Positions 16,974 through 25,322 of a stretch of DNA of 64,000 nt are shown here, one piece after another; within the stretch, counting starts at the first letter, position 1; each line of letters opens with the position of its first letter. A model generated the notes under the pieces. The model saw only the letters and a list, made by a program, of their open reading frames with translations. It had not been told where the DNA came from and ran no database searches. Location: assembly GCA_002709225.1 (NCBI GenBank), contig PAQH01000010.1, positions 35,636 through 99,635 of the forward strand, given 5' to 3'. The stretch comes from Planctomycetaceae bacterium (GTDB lineage Bacteria; Planctomycetota; Planctomycetia; Pirellulales; Pirellulaceae). Position numbers and translations under genes: made by a program.

Positions 16974-18992
16974 TTACTCCGCAACCAGCGTCTGGATCGC
17001 CTCACGAATCGCCTCTCGAGTTGGCACCACCGCCTGCTCCAACGTCGGACTGTAGGGAGTTGGTGTAAAAGCCCCGTTCAAACGACGAATCGGAGCATCG
17101 AGGTCATCAAATGCGTCATCCGCGACGCGTGCCGCCACCTCAGCTCCCAAGCTATAGGGACCGAAAGTCTCATCCACAATCAGCAACCGCCCGGTTTTAT
17201 GTACCGACTGCAAGACCGTGTCGGTATCCAAAGGTGAAACGGTGCGAGGATCGATCACCTCTACGGAAATCCCCTCTCCAGCCAGAGACTCTGCCACCGC
17301 CAGCGACTCATGTATCATGCGCGCCAGGGCAACCACCGTTACAGCGGTTCCCTCACGGGCAATAACCGCTTTGCCGAATTCAATCTCGTACTCTTCATCC
17401 GGCACCGTCCCTTTGACTTGCAATAGCTCTCGATGCTCCAGGAACATCACCGGATCGTCGCAATTGAGTGCCCGTTTCATGAGCCCCTTGGCATCGAATG
17501 GCGTCGACGGAACCACAACACGAAAACCAGGGAAGTGCGCGTACAACGGGTAATAATTCCCGGAGTGGTGCGTCGCCGCAGAATGGCCGATGCCGATGCA
17601 ACCACGCAATAAAATCGGCATCTTAATGCGCCCACTGCTCATGTACTGAATCTTGGCGATCTGATTTACTAGCTCGCCCACCGCATCCATGATGAAGTCG
17701 GCGAACATGAAATCGATGACCGGACGTGAACCCGTCATGGCGGCTCCACCACCCAACCCGACAAACCCACGCTCGCAAATAGGCGTGTCGCAAAGACGCT
17801 CCGGTCCATAGAGGTCGTACAGGCCCATTGTGGTGTTGAAATTACCGCCACGTTTCCCAATCCCTTCCCCCATCACAAAGATATGTGGATTCCGCCGCAT
17901 CTCTTCGGAAAGCGCCTCGTGTCCCGCCTCGACGTAACTGATCTCTCGTGCATCCGTGGCGGTCGCAAGTGGATTCTGATTCAGGATTGGAGAACGCGGC
18001 GGCGCAGGTTGTTCACAATAAACGTGCCGCGTCACACTCTCGGCACTGGGATAGGCACTCTCCTCTCCAAACCGATGTGCCTCGGCAATGGTCTCGCGCA
18101 CTTCCGCTTCGATCGCATCCAGGTCGTCGGCACCCACGATCCCTTCCTGTAACAGGTGGTCCCGTAGTCGCTGAATTGGGCAACGCGTTTTCCACTCTGC
18201 GACGTCGTCTCGGGTCCGATAAGAAAAATCCCCCATTCCTTCGGCGTGCGCGCGAGTTCGATAGGTCTTGCACTCAATCAACGTTGCTCCTTCACCCCGT
18301 CGCGCGCGCTCGATCGCTTGCCCTGCGACCTCATAGATCTTCAGGACGTTATTGCCGTCCAGTTCATGCCCAGGAATCCCGTAATTTGCCGCGCGGCGTC
18401 CCACATCGGGGATCCCGCTGGAATAGGCAAAAGGAACTTCGGTGGCAAATTGATTATTCTCGCAGACCAACAGCACCGGTAAATTCCAGATGCTGGCCAT
18501 ATTCAAGCCTTCGTGGAAAGCACCATTGTTGACCGCACCATCGCCAAAAAACGCGACTGCCACCTGGTCGGTCTTGAGAATCTTGAAGCTGTACCCCCCA
18601 CCGCAGGCCTGCAAAATACAGGGGGCCACAATACCGCTGGTTCCCATCATGCCAATTTCAGGCTTGAACAAGTGCATGCTGCCGCCGCGTCCCTGAGAGC
18701 AGCCGGTCTCACGACCGTAGAGTTCGGCAACCAGCTCTCGTGGTGGCATGCCTTTGGCCAGCGCATGACCATGACCACGGTGGGTACTGAAAACCACATC
18801 ATCGGCGTTCAGATGCGCACACACAGCGGAGGCGATCGCTTCTTCGCCCACGTAGGTATGGCAGGCTCCATGAATCAAGCCACGCTGGTGGGATTTCGCC
18901 AACTGTTCCTCACACTGGCGAATCACCTGCATGCGTCTGTACAAGTCAGTCGCCGTAGTCTTGTCTAATTGACGTTCTGTTGTGCTTGCCAT
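16974..18992 (-). CDS. Fused E1 alpha-beta subunit of a 2-oxoacid dehydrogenase complex
   Basis: Thiamine-diphosphate decarboxylase component; 672 residues from ATG 18992 (MASTTERQLDKTT). The alpha half (about 10-330) has the HRGHGHALAKG region and the ThDP motif FFGDGAVNNGAFHEGLNMA ending in N of LLVCENN. The beta half (about 350-672) starts at EISYVEAGHEALSEEM and has CERGFVGLGGGAAMTGSRPV and the transketolase C-terminal domain (VTVVALARMIHESLAVAESL, VEVIDPRTVSPLDTDTVL). In most bacteria these are two genes. With the adjacent E2 it forms a two-gene module; substrate uncertain (pyruvate, acetoin or branched-chain 2-oxoacids). A 42-codon upstream extension is not protein-like and was dropped. 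Confidence 0.94.
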   Translation of the reverse strand: MASTTERQLDKTTATDLYRRMQVIRQCEEQLAKSHQRGLIHGACHTYVGEEAIASAVCAHLNADDVVFSTHRGHGHALAKGMPPRELVAELYGRETGCSQGRGGSMHLFKPEIGMMGTSGIVAPCILQACGGGYSFKILKTDQVAVAFFGDGAVNNGAFHEGLNMASIWNLPVLLVCENNQFATEVPFAYSSGIPDVGRRAANYGIPGHELDGNNVLKIYEVAGQAIERARRGEGATLIECKTYRTRAHAEGMGDFSYRTRDDVAEWKTRCPIQRLRDHLLQEGIVGADDLDAIEAEVRETIAEAHRFGEESAYPSAESVTRHVYCEQPAPPRSPILNQNPLATATDAREISYVEAGHEALSEEMRRNPHIFVMGEGIGKRGGNFNTTMGLYDLYGPERLCDTPICERGFVGLGGGAAMTGSRPVIDFMFADFIMDAVGELVNQIAKIQYMSSGRIKMPILLRGCIGIGHSAATHHSGNYYPLYAHFPGFRVVVPSTPFDAKGLMKRALNCDDPVMFLEHRELLQVKGTVPDEEYEIEFGKAVIAREGTAVTVVALARMIHESLAVAESLAGEGISVEVIDPRTVSPLDTDTVLQSVHKTGRLLIVDETFGPYSLGAEVAARVADDAFDDLDAPIRRLNGAFTPTPYSPTLEQAVVPTREAIREAIQTLVAE

Positions 18993-19208
18993 AATACTTG
19001 TCCCACCGCGGTTCGTTTCCCAGAAGGCTCGATCCAGGCCGCCCGGGGCTCCTCTTGACGTCCCATTATATCTCGACTCCCGCGCCTTCCAATCATGTGC
19101 TCTTGCCAGCACGCTCAAGCTAACAACAAAACAGACAGCGCGCGCGCTTGTCTCACGACCACTCGTGCAAATCGTCCGGCCAGCGCCCGAGGTCGCCCAG
19201 ACGACACC

Positions 19209-20258
19209 TTAGCCATCTACCCGACGACAGTAAGCAACAATCTCGTCGGCATTGGTCAAGTCGCTTGGGGCGGCGCCCGAGGAAGCCGCTTCCGCCTCAT
19301 CCTCGGCTGGTTCCGCAGCTTCTTCTGCAGCGATCTCCTCGTCCACTGAGTCTGCAGCTGCTGGGTCTGCAGTCTCTTCGACCGCGGGCTCAGCAGTGGC
19401 GTTCTTCTCGCCGCGGGCAGCGGCCAACATCTGCTCCACAGACATCTGACTAGGATCCAACTTGGCAGGAGCCGCTTCGGGCGCCGCAGCGGGAGTCGCG
19501 TCCGCAGCGGGCGCGACGGGCTCAGCAGCGGCGTTCTTTTCGCCGCGGGCCGCGGCCAGCATCTGCTCCACAGACATCTGGCTGGGATCCAACTTGGCAG
19601 GAGCTGCTGTGGGCGCCGCAGAGGAGGCAGCCGGCACACCCACTGCTTCATCATCAACCGTCCGCGCAGCTTGCAACAACTGCGCGATGTCCTCCCCCGC
19701 GTCACTGGCACCCGCACTCGGCGGGGCAGCCGGCGTGGTCCCGTCCGACTTCTCGCCACGGGCCGCCGCCAACATGTCCTCGACAGACATCTGGCTGGGG
19801 TCCATTTTCGCAGCTCCACCACTTGCCGCGGGGGCTGGTGCCGCTTGTTTGCCAGCAGGCGCCGCGCCACCCGACTTCTCGCTACGGGCTGCTGCCATCA
19901 TCTCGGCAACCGACATTTTTCCATCAGCGGCTGGCGCCGCTTTCACAGCAGCCGCCTTCTTAGCAGGTGCCTTCGCAGCCGCTTTTGTTGCTTTCGGCTT
20001 GGCAGTTGCTGGTTTCGCTTTTTCTTCCGGAGCGGGCGGATCAACGACTTTCAAGTAGTCAACGTCAATGTCGTACCAGCCAATATTGCTGTCGCCCTCA
20101 AATTCGACCAGGGCTCGTCCACTCATGTTGACGGTTCGCACCTGACCCGGGCGTCCCCGAAAACGCTTCAGCTCCAACACGGACTCGTCGACCGCCACAT
20201 ACTTGTCGGTGTATTCACTCTTCAGCTTTTCAATATGCTCAAAAACCATAATCGCCAT
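19209..20258 (-). CDS. Ala-rich protein with SVEQMLAAAR-type motif repeats
   Basis: Unrecognised family, 349 residues, no signal peptide. The first ~72 residues form a compact domain (VRTVNMSGRALVEFEGDSNIG, WYDIDVDYLKVVDPP), perhaps a small beta barrel. A Lys/Ala/Pro-rich linker follows, then four copies of the motif [KM/KL]DPSQMSVEQMLAAARGEK (about 114-129, 151-171, 222-242, 266-286), a fifth degenerate copy (EDIAQLLQAAR, 188-198) and an acidic tail ending in EIVAYCRRVDG. The repeats look like short amphipathic helices on a disordered tether, which suggests multivalent binding to a partner; that is inference. A promoter candidate with a duplicated upstream element precedes it. Confidence 0.8.
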   Translation of the reverse strand: MAIMVFEHIEKLKSEYTDKYVAVDESVLELKRFRGRPGQVRTVNMSGRALVEFEGDSNIGWYDIDVDYLKVVDPPAPEEKAKPATAKPKATKAAAKAPAKKAAAVKAAPAADGKMSVAEMMAAARSEKSGGAAPAGKQAAPAPAASGGAAKMDPSQMSVEDMLAAARGEKSDGTTPAAPPSAGASDAGEDIAQLLQAARTVDDEAVGVPAASSAAPTAAPAKLDPSQMSVEQMLAAARGEKNAAAEPVAPAADATPAAAPEAAPAKLDPSQMSVEQMLAAARGEKNATAEPAVEETADPAAADSVDEEIAAEEAAEPAEDEAEAASSGAAPSDLTNADEIVAYCRRVDG

Positions 20259-20320
20259 AAGCTCCCAAGTGCGGCCGAACCAGGGCGGGCCGATCCAGAC
20301 ATAGGCCCTGGCAACATGGT

Positions 20321-20349
20321 ATTGTGCTCGTAGAGGACGAGTTATTCAA
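20321..20349 (-). promoter_or_regulatory. Candidate promoter of the Ala-rich repeat protein
   Basis: On the minus strand TTGAAT (20349-20344) and CACAAT (20326-20321) are 17 bases apart. Start of transcription would be near 20314, about 56 bases before the ATG. The -35 box is the end of the 20-bp tandem duplication, so the -35 sequence itself is doubled 20 bases upstream. Confidence 0.4.
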
Positions 20350-20380
20350 GACGGACTCCAGTTATTCAAGACGGACTCCA
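20341..20380. repeat. Tandem duplication, 20 bp x 2, at a promoter
   Basis: Two exact copies of GTTATTCAAGACGGACTCCA. The copy nearer the gene supplies the putative -35 box. Confidence 0.95.
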
Positions 20381-20390
20381 GCTCGAAGCG

Positions 20391-20621
20391 TCAATGACAA
20401 CAGGCTGAGGAACTACCGCGCCACGCTGCCGCCCCCGCAGACCTGATAATCAGGGGGCCGCAGGCCTCCGCGCGTTTCTTTGCCAGCGGCAAATCATCAC
20501 CACGCAGCAGGACCTGGAGTCCCAGCCCGATGCCAGGTCGCTTTCTGAGCATGGCATAACCGGCAAACAGGACTTCTTCACCTGGGATTACGACCGGGCC
20601 AAGAACCTGGTCGGCAGCCAC
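20391..20621 (-). CDS. Possible small hypothetical protein
   Basis: A 76-codon frame from a GTG, 20 bases behind the nucleotidyltransferase stop. The first ~55 residues look protein-like (VVIPGEEVLFAGYAMLRKRP, LGLQVLLRGDDLPLAKKRAE) and use G/C-ending codons like the neighbours. No family recognised and no clear ribosome-binding site. It may be a genuine small gene, the tail of a broken one, or chance. Confidence 0.25.
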   Translation of the reverse strand: MAADQVLGPVVIPGEEVLFAGYAMLRKRPGIGLGLQVLLRGDDLPLAKKRAEACGPLIIRSAGAAAWRGSSSACCH

Positions 20622-20640
20622 CGCCTGTGGCGATCCGACA

Positions 20641-21399
20641 TCATGTCAGCAACTGCTCGGCCAGTTCCAGATCGGCTGGCTTGTCCACGTCCATGCCTAA
20701 TTCGGGATAAGGCGATAAAACAATCCGCAAACGTATCCCCAGACGCTCACTGATCGCCTGCTCAATCTCCGCCAAACTCATGCCAGAGTGACAGCCAATC
20801 AACTCCAGAAACCGCTGTGGGTCCTTACGATTCCTGCGGATCGTCACCAACTTCGGCATGATGGAAAAAATGTGCTTGAAACGCCGCACGTAGTAAATCG
20901 TCGTACCAGTTAGCTCCATACCGGCAACAGGCAGATAGGTGCGCTCTGCCGGCAAGCCCGCATCTTCAAACGCCGACCGCTGTACATAGTGCAGCACTAC
21001 GTCGGCTTCGCCGTCGGCAATCGCGGCCAGTGTGGACTCGACAATTTCCGGTGTCAGAAACACCGCGTCACAGAACGAAACCACATACCCTGGATGATCA
21101 CCCCTCCCTCCGTACAAGCGATGCTTGACATAGGTAACCGCGTGCAACAAGTTCTGCACCACGTTGACTCCTGTAAACAGCCGTTTGCGCACGTGCTGCA
21201 TGGACTCCAGGTCATCGAGACGAGAGGAACCGACGACGACGATTTGATCAACGTGTGAACACTGGCGAAAAACATGGATCACACGTGACAACATCGCTTC
21301 ACCATGGATCGGGATCAAAGCCTTTTCTTCGTAACCGGTCGGTTCGTAGAGTGGCCCCTTTTCACCGCCCGCCAGGAGAATCACATTGAACGCTGTCAT
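20641..21399 (-). CDS. MobA-like nucleotidyltransferase
   Basis: 252 residues with the nucleotide-binding start FNVILLAGGEKGPLYEPTGY and the following EEKALIPIHGEAMLSRVI, matching the NTP_transferase/MobA-like fold. The motif FCDAVFLTPEIV holds the metal-binding Asp expected around residue 110. It would transfer NMP from an NTP to a phosphorylated acceptor (a sugar- or cofactor-phosphate); the acceptor is not evident. The start overlaps the stop of the enolase-superfamily gene by four bases (ATGA), so the two are co-translated and probably serve one pathway. Confidence 0.85.
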   Translation of the reverse strand: MTAFNVILLAGGEKGPLYEPTGYEEKALIPIHGEAMLSRVIHVFRQCSHVDQIVVVGSSRLDDLESMQHVRKRLFTGVNVVQNLLHAVTYVKHRLYGGRGDHPGYVVSFCDAVFLTPEIVESTLAAIADGEADVVLHYVQRSAFEDAGLPAERTYLPVAGMELTGTTIYYVRRFKHIFSIMPKLVTIRRNRKDPQRFLELIGCHSGMSLAEIEQAISERLGIRLRIVLSPYPELGMDVDKPADLELAEQLLT

Positions 21400-22589
21400 C
21401 TTGAAAGGATCCGTTTCTTGTTTTGAGTGATGGCATCCAGCTTCTGGAAATCAAGGTGCAACCCGGCCCCCGACGCCAGAGGCGCGGCGAAGAACACCTG
21501 ACCGCGACGAAAACGAGGCGCGTTCCGGACAAAAGAGCGCGCATGCAACAGGCGGTGAGAGTAACCCTGAACGTACAGATGCGCACGATTCGCAGCGGCA
21601 AAATGGGCGCCTGCTGTTGCCAGAATTGGCGTCTCACCCACCATCGCGCCCAAGGCGAACTGCAACTCGTTCCGCACCCCGGTACGGACCATGTGGTCTG
21701 CCAACAGCGGCCCCCCACATTTCGAAAGCCGCAAATTGAGAATGTCAAATGCGCCAAATTGAAGAATCCGCGCCAGCGTTGTCGTACAAATCAGGCTCTC
21801 ATCCGCAATCAATGGGATGGAAACGCGTTTCCGCAACCACGCGTAGGCCTCGTAATGACTTTCGTCCAGGATGGCCTGTCGATTCACTTGCCCAGACTGC
21901 GTGGGGGCAGCTTTGCGCCACTGCAGAGGCTCTTCGACAGCCCAGACGCCCCATTTCTGGAACATCTCTATCCTACGGATCGCCGTATCGCGCTCCCAGG
22001 CTCCATTGGCATCGACGAACACACGTGCCTCAGAGCCCATCTTGCTGCGAAACAGCCGCACCCGCTGTTCGTCCAATTCATCCCCCACCTTCAATTTAAA
22101 GTGCCGTATCCCCAACCGACGGTAAAGCCACATCAATGCTTTCATTTTCCGTATCCCACTCATGCCAATCGACGCCGAGTAGGTGAGGGGAGCAAGCGAC
22201 TGGGCTCCACACCACCTTGCCAAGGGCTGGTCGACCTGTTGGGCCCAGAGATCTGCCGCCGCGGTATCTAACGCACAGAGCGCACAGGAAGGGAATGGAC
22301 CGGCATGAGATTCCGCCATGGCCAGACGCTGGGCGAGCTGTTGGGCTCGATCGGGAACGCTCCAGTCCAAGGCGGCGATTAACCACTCGGCGTCCGCGAC
22401 GATGCTCTGACAGGTCTCTCCGGTGACGTAGACCCGCGGCACCGCTTCTCCCAGGCCGACGCGCCCAGATTCGTCGCGTGCCACGCACACGACAGCCCGC
22501 AGACCGCGGTGCTGGTGTGCCGCGTGCCCATATTGAAATCGATATGGCACCGCGATCTCGCGCAACTCAAACTCACAGAGTGTGGTCAC
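21396..22589 (-). CDS. Enolase-superfamily enzyme, muconate-cycloisomerase/dipeptide-epimerase-like
   Basis: About 397 residues. Capping domain first, then the modified TIM barrel with the general base pair K-x-K in FKLKVGDELDE, metal ligands Asp (VFVDANGAWER), Glu (VEEPLQW) and Asp/Glu (IADESLI), and the second base Lys in LNLRLSKCGG. This K-x-K ... K arrangement is that of the MLE subgroup (muconate lactonising enzymes, o-succinylbenzoate synthase, dipeptide epimerases). Substrate unknown. The GTG at 22589 is chosen because AAGGCTGTGCAG precedes it; the frame opens with a TTG at 22637. Overlaps the downstream nucleotidyltransferase. Confidence 0.88.
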   Translation of the reverse strand: MTTLCEFELREIAVPYRFQYGHAAHQHRGLRAVVCVARDESGRVGLGEAVPRVYVTGETCQSIVADAEWLIAALDWSVPDRAQQLAQRLAMAESHAGPFPSCALCALDTAAADLWAQQVDQPLARWCGAQSLAPLTYSASIGMSGIRKMKALMWLYRRLGIRHFKLKVGDELDEQRVRLFRSKMGSEARVFVDANGAWERDTAIRRIEMFQKWGVWAVEEPLQWRKAAPTQSGQVNRQAILDESHYEAYAWLRKRVSIPLIADESLICTTTLARILQFGAFDILNLRLSKCGGPLLADHMVRTGVRNELQFALGAMVGETPILATAGAHFAAANRAHLYVQGYSHRLLHARSFVRNAPRFRRGQVFFAAPLASGAGLHLDFQKLDAITQNKKRILSR

Positions 22590-22754
22590 ACCTGCACACA
22601 GCCTTTCCGGAACAACGCACTCTCCAGAACCAATCAAACCTACCCACCGCGCCGAACACTTGTTTTAGCAAGTTTTGCAGACGAATTCCGGTACCCTTGA
22701 GAGTACCTCGGAGCAGGAAAACATGCGTCCAACGAGATGCCATCTGACACCTCG

Positions 22755-23522
22755 TCAAATCAGCGATTTCACTGCCAGCAATACGGAAATGACCAGCAGG
22801 TACCCTCCCAGAAACCGCTTGACAACCGTCACGGGAACCCGGGTCGCCAGGCGACCACTGCCGAACGCAGCCACGGTCGATGCCACCGCGATCATTCCAC
22901 CCGCCTGCCAGTTTGCCGTCTGCGCGATGCCATGCAACACCAGCCCTGGCACCGCGGTCACTCCCATAACCAGAATCGAAGTGCCAATGGCCCTCTTGAC
23001 AGGGATGCGAAAAGCGATCATCAACACCGCCCCAATAAAGAGTCCCCCGCCTCCCCCCATGACGCCCATGATCAGTCCGATGGCCACTCCCAGCGGGATC
23101 ACGAACGAGAGCGGCGGCCGCCTCGTCGGGCGGCCGGCCTCCTGCTCCATGCTCCGTGAAAGGGTAATCCGCATCCCGGCTGCAAACAGAGCCACCAGCA
23201 TCACCGTCTGCAACCAGGTATCTGGAACCGCTTCGGCCAAATGGTGGCCGGCAAACACACCCGCCACCGCAGGCACCCCCAAAGCTGCCGCCAGGCGTTG
23301 GTCGATAAGTTGCCTTCGCCAATAGGGAATTACGGAAGTCAATGAATTCACCAGCGTTACCAGAAACGTCAATCCAATCACTTCTCGGATCTCACAACCG
23401 ACCATCAACAAACCTGAGATGAGAATCGACATACCCGATGCGCCGGTCAATCCGGTCAGGCCACCGGTGGCCAATCCAATCATCACAAGCAGCACTATTT
23501 TCGCCGCAGAATCTACTTCCAC
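22755..23522 (-). CDS. TauE/SafE-family membrane permease
   Basis: 255 residues, nearly all hydrophobic, with about eight membrane segments and the family pattern of two related halves: GLATGGLTGLTGASGMSILISG in the first and GVAIGLIMGVMGGGGGLFIGAV in the second. These Gly-rich turns are the TauE/SafE (sulfite exporter, PF01925) signature. Likely exports a small organic or sulfur anion across the cytoplasmic membrane; the substrate cannot be read. GTG start with GGAG seven bases upstream. Divergent from the DUF1501 gene. Confidence 0.9.
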   Translation of the reverse strand: MEVDSAAKIVLLVMIGLATGGLTGLTGASGMSILISGLLMVGCEIREVIGLTFLVTLVNSLTSVIPYWRRQLIDQRLAAALGVPAVAGVFAGHHLAEAVPDTWLQTVMLVALFAAGMRITLSRSMEQEAGRPTRRPPLSFVIPLGVAIGLIMGVMGGGGGLFIGAVLMIAFRIPVKRAIGTSILVMGVTAVPGLVLHGIAQTANWQAGGMIAVASTVAAFGSGRLATRVPVTVVKRFLGGYLLVISVLLAVKSLI

Positions 23523-23835
23523 TGAGTTGCTCCGGAAAACTCGGCTACCACGACGAGCCGGGAGGTCGCACGTGGACAGCCTGATTCACGCGCCACCGTA
23601 CTCGGAAGCACTGCAGCCCACCAGAGCCACTGAGAACAAGTCGAAATCAGCGGGTCGTCGGACGGGTACAATCCACGCCAAGCTGTGCGCCGGATGGACC
23701 GGAAAACAAGATTCAACTTGTCTTACCGATGGGCGGTCTCTACGATGAAACCCGTGGGACTGAGCCGTTTGCCAGACCACCGTGCCAGACCACCGTGCCA
23801 GACCACCGCAGACCTGCGTGCTCACAGGCAGAACC
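23523..23835. other. Divergent intergenic region, ~310 bp
   Basis: Between the TauE/SafE gene and a DUF1501 gene. The one recognisable element is a 13-bp tandem triplication at 23771-23809, 27 bases upstream of the DUF1501 start. No clear promoter boxes or coding sequence. Confidence 0.5.
23771..23809. repeat. Tandem triplication, 13 bp x 3
   Basis: GCCAGACCACCGT occurs three times head to tail (last base of the third copy differs). The unit is not a multiple of three, which fits a non-coding position and supports the DUF1501 start at 23836 and not further upstream. Confidence 0.95.
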
Positions 23836-25233
23836 ATGCTTTCGATTTTCGATCGCTGCGGAAAAATTCCACGTCGTCGCCTGCTCACAGCCGGCGGTCT
23901 CGGGCTCGGCAGCCTGTCACTGCCGGCACTTCTGGCGGCCCGCGCCGCCCGCCAGCGTGCACCCCATGCCGTGACGGGTAAATCGGTGATTTTCTTGTTC
24001 CAGCAAGGTGGTCCCAGCCAGTTTGAGACCTTTGACCCCAAAGTCGCTGCGCCGACCGCCGTGCGCACCATGACCGGCGTCACCCCCACGCGACTTCCCG
24101 GCGTTCATTTCGGCGATAGCCTCTCGCGGCTGTCCGTACTGGCGGATCAGCTCACTGTGGTGCGGTCCTTTCAAACCAACAATGGTGGACACAATATTCA
24201 ACCGATCGTCGGCCCCGACTCATTACAGACGAACATCGGCGTCCATTACGCCAGAGTCGCTGGTGCCACCCACCCCAGGACGGGGATGCCGACCAACACC
24301 GTGCTTTATCCCGCTGCGGTCAATGACCAGGTTCCCGGCCCGATGGCGCGTGGCAACCTGGCATCCACGGGTCCTTATAGTGCCGCCTGGGGCCCATTCA
24401 TCCCAGGTGGCAACAGTCAATTGCAACGCGACATGAAACTGGCGATCGATCGCAATCGGTTCTTCACCGACCGCCGGCAGGTACTGGACCAGCTTGACCA
24501 ACTCAAACGTACCGTGGATGCCACTGGTCAACTGGCGGCTGCCGACGAGTTGCAACAACAGGCTTACGACCTGTTACTGGGCGGCGCTGTTGCCGAGGCG
24601 CTCGATTTGTCGCGTGAAGATCCCCGTACCGTCGCCCGTTACGACACCAGCCGGTTTACCCGACCGGGCGCCTGGAACAAAGTGTCACGGGGGCGGAAAG
24701 GCTATTACAACGCCCAGACCAGTACCCTGGGAAAACTCCTGCTGCTGTCACGGCGGCTGTGCGAAGCGGGTTGTGGATTTGTGACCATCCACGCCGGGTA
24801 CGCCGGCATCTGGGACATGCACGCCGACCAGAACAATCTCAATATGATCGATGGCATGGATGCGGTGGGACGTTCTTTCGACCATGCCGTGGCCAGTTTT
24901 GTGGAAGATGTCACGTCGCGCGGCCTGACAGACAAGATTCTGCTGGTCGTTTGTGGGGAAATGGGCCGTACTCCGAAGATCAATGGCAACGGAGGACGCG
25001 ACCATTGGGGCCGACTGTCACCGCTCCTGCTGTTTGGCGGTGACTTTCCGGGAGGAGAAGTGATCGGACAGTCCACTCCCAACGGGGGCGAGCCCAGCGC
25101 CGACCCGCTGACGCCGAAACATCTGATTTCGACAATTCTGCACACGGTTTTCGATATCGGCCAATTGCGTCTGATGCCCGGTGTGCCACCTCAGCTGACT
25201 CAACTCAGCGCGCCGCCGCCAATCCACCTTTAA
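23836..25233 (+). CDS. DUF1501 secreted sulfatase-like protein
   Basis: 465 residues from ATG 23836. The leader has a twin-arginine-type motif (IPRRRLLTAGGLGLGSLSL), indicating export of a folded protein. The DUF1501 body follows: SVIFLFQQGGPSQFETFDPK, VVRSFQTNNGGHN, FVTIHAGYAGIWDMHADQ, LLVVCGEMGRTPKINGNGGRDHW. Those Asp/His residues match the alkaline-phosphatase-superfamily metal site of this family. The members are abundant in planctomycetes and usually sit beside DUF1549/DUF1553 genes; function unproven. No such partner adjoins this copy; another DUF1501 gene is convergent with it. Confidence 0.93.
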   Translation: MLSIFDRCGKIPRRRLLTAGGLGLGSLSLPALLAARAARQRAPHAVTGKSVIFLFQQGGPSQFETFDPKVAAPTAVRTMTGVTPTRLPGVHFGDSLSRLSVLADQLTVVRSFQTNNGGHNIQPIVGPDSLQTNIGVHYARVAGATHPRTGMPTNTVLYPAAVNDQVPGPMARGNLASTGPYSAAWGPFIPGGNSQLQRDMKLAIDRNRFFTDRRQVLDQLDQLKRTVDATGQLAAADELQQQAYDLLLGGAVAEALDLSREDPRTVARYDTSRFTRPGAWNKVSRGRKGYYNAQTSTLGKLLLLSRRLCEAGCGFVTIHAGYAGIWDMHADQNNLNMIDGMDAVGRSFDHAVASFVEDVTSRGLTDKILLVVCGEMGRTPKINGNGGRDHWGRLSPLLLFGGDFPGGEVIGQSTPNGGEPSADPLTPKHLISTILHTVFDIGQLRLMPGVPPQLTQLSAPPPIHL

Positions 25234-25322
25234 GCGATCAGTACGCGCGCAGGGCTGGCATCACGCCAGACTCGCACGGTCCCCAGCCTGTCGCGGGGGC
25301 CGGATATTCCAGCTGACCGATC

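Larger units (their letters stand above)
20259..20640. other. Intergenic region, ~380 bp, with promoter and tandem duplication
   Basis: It holds a minus-strand promoter candidate (20321-20349), a perfect 20-bp duplication (20341-20380) and one weak minus-strand frame (20391-20621), each listed separately. Nothing else is recognisable. Confidence 0.5.
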
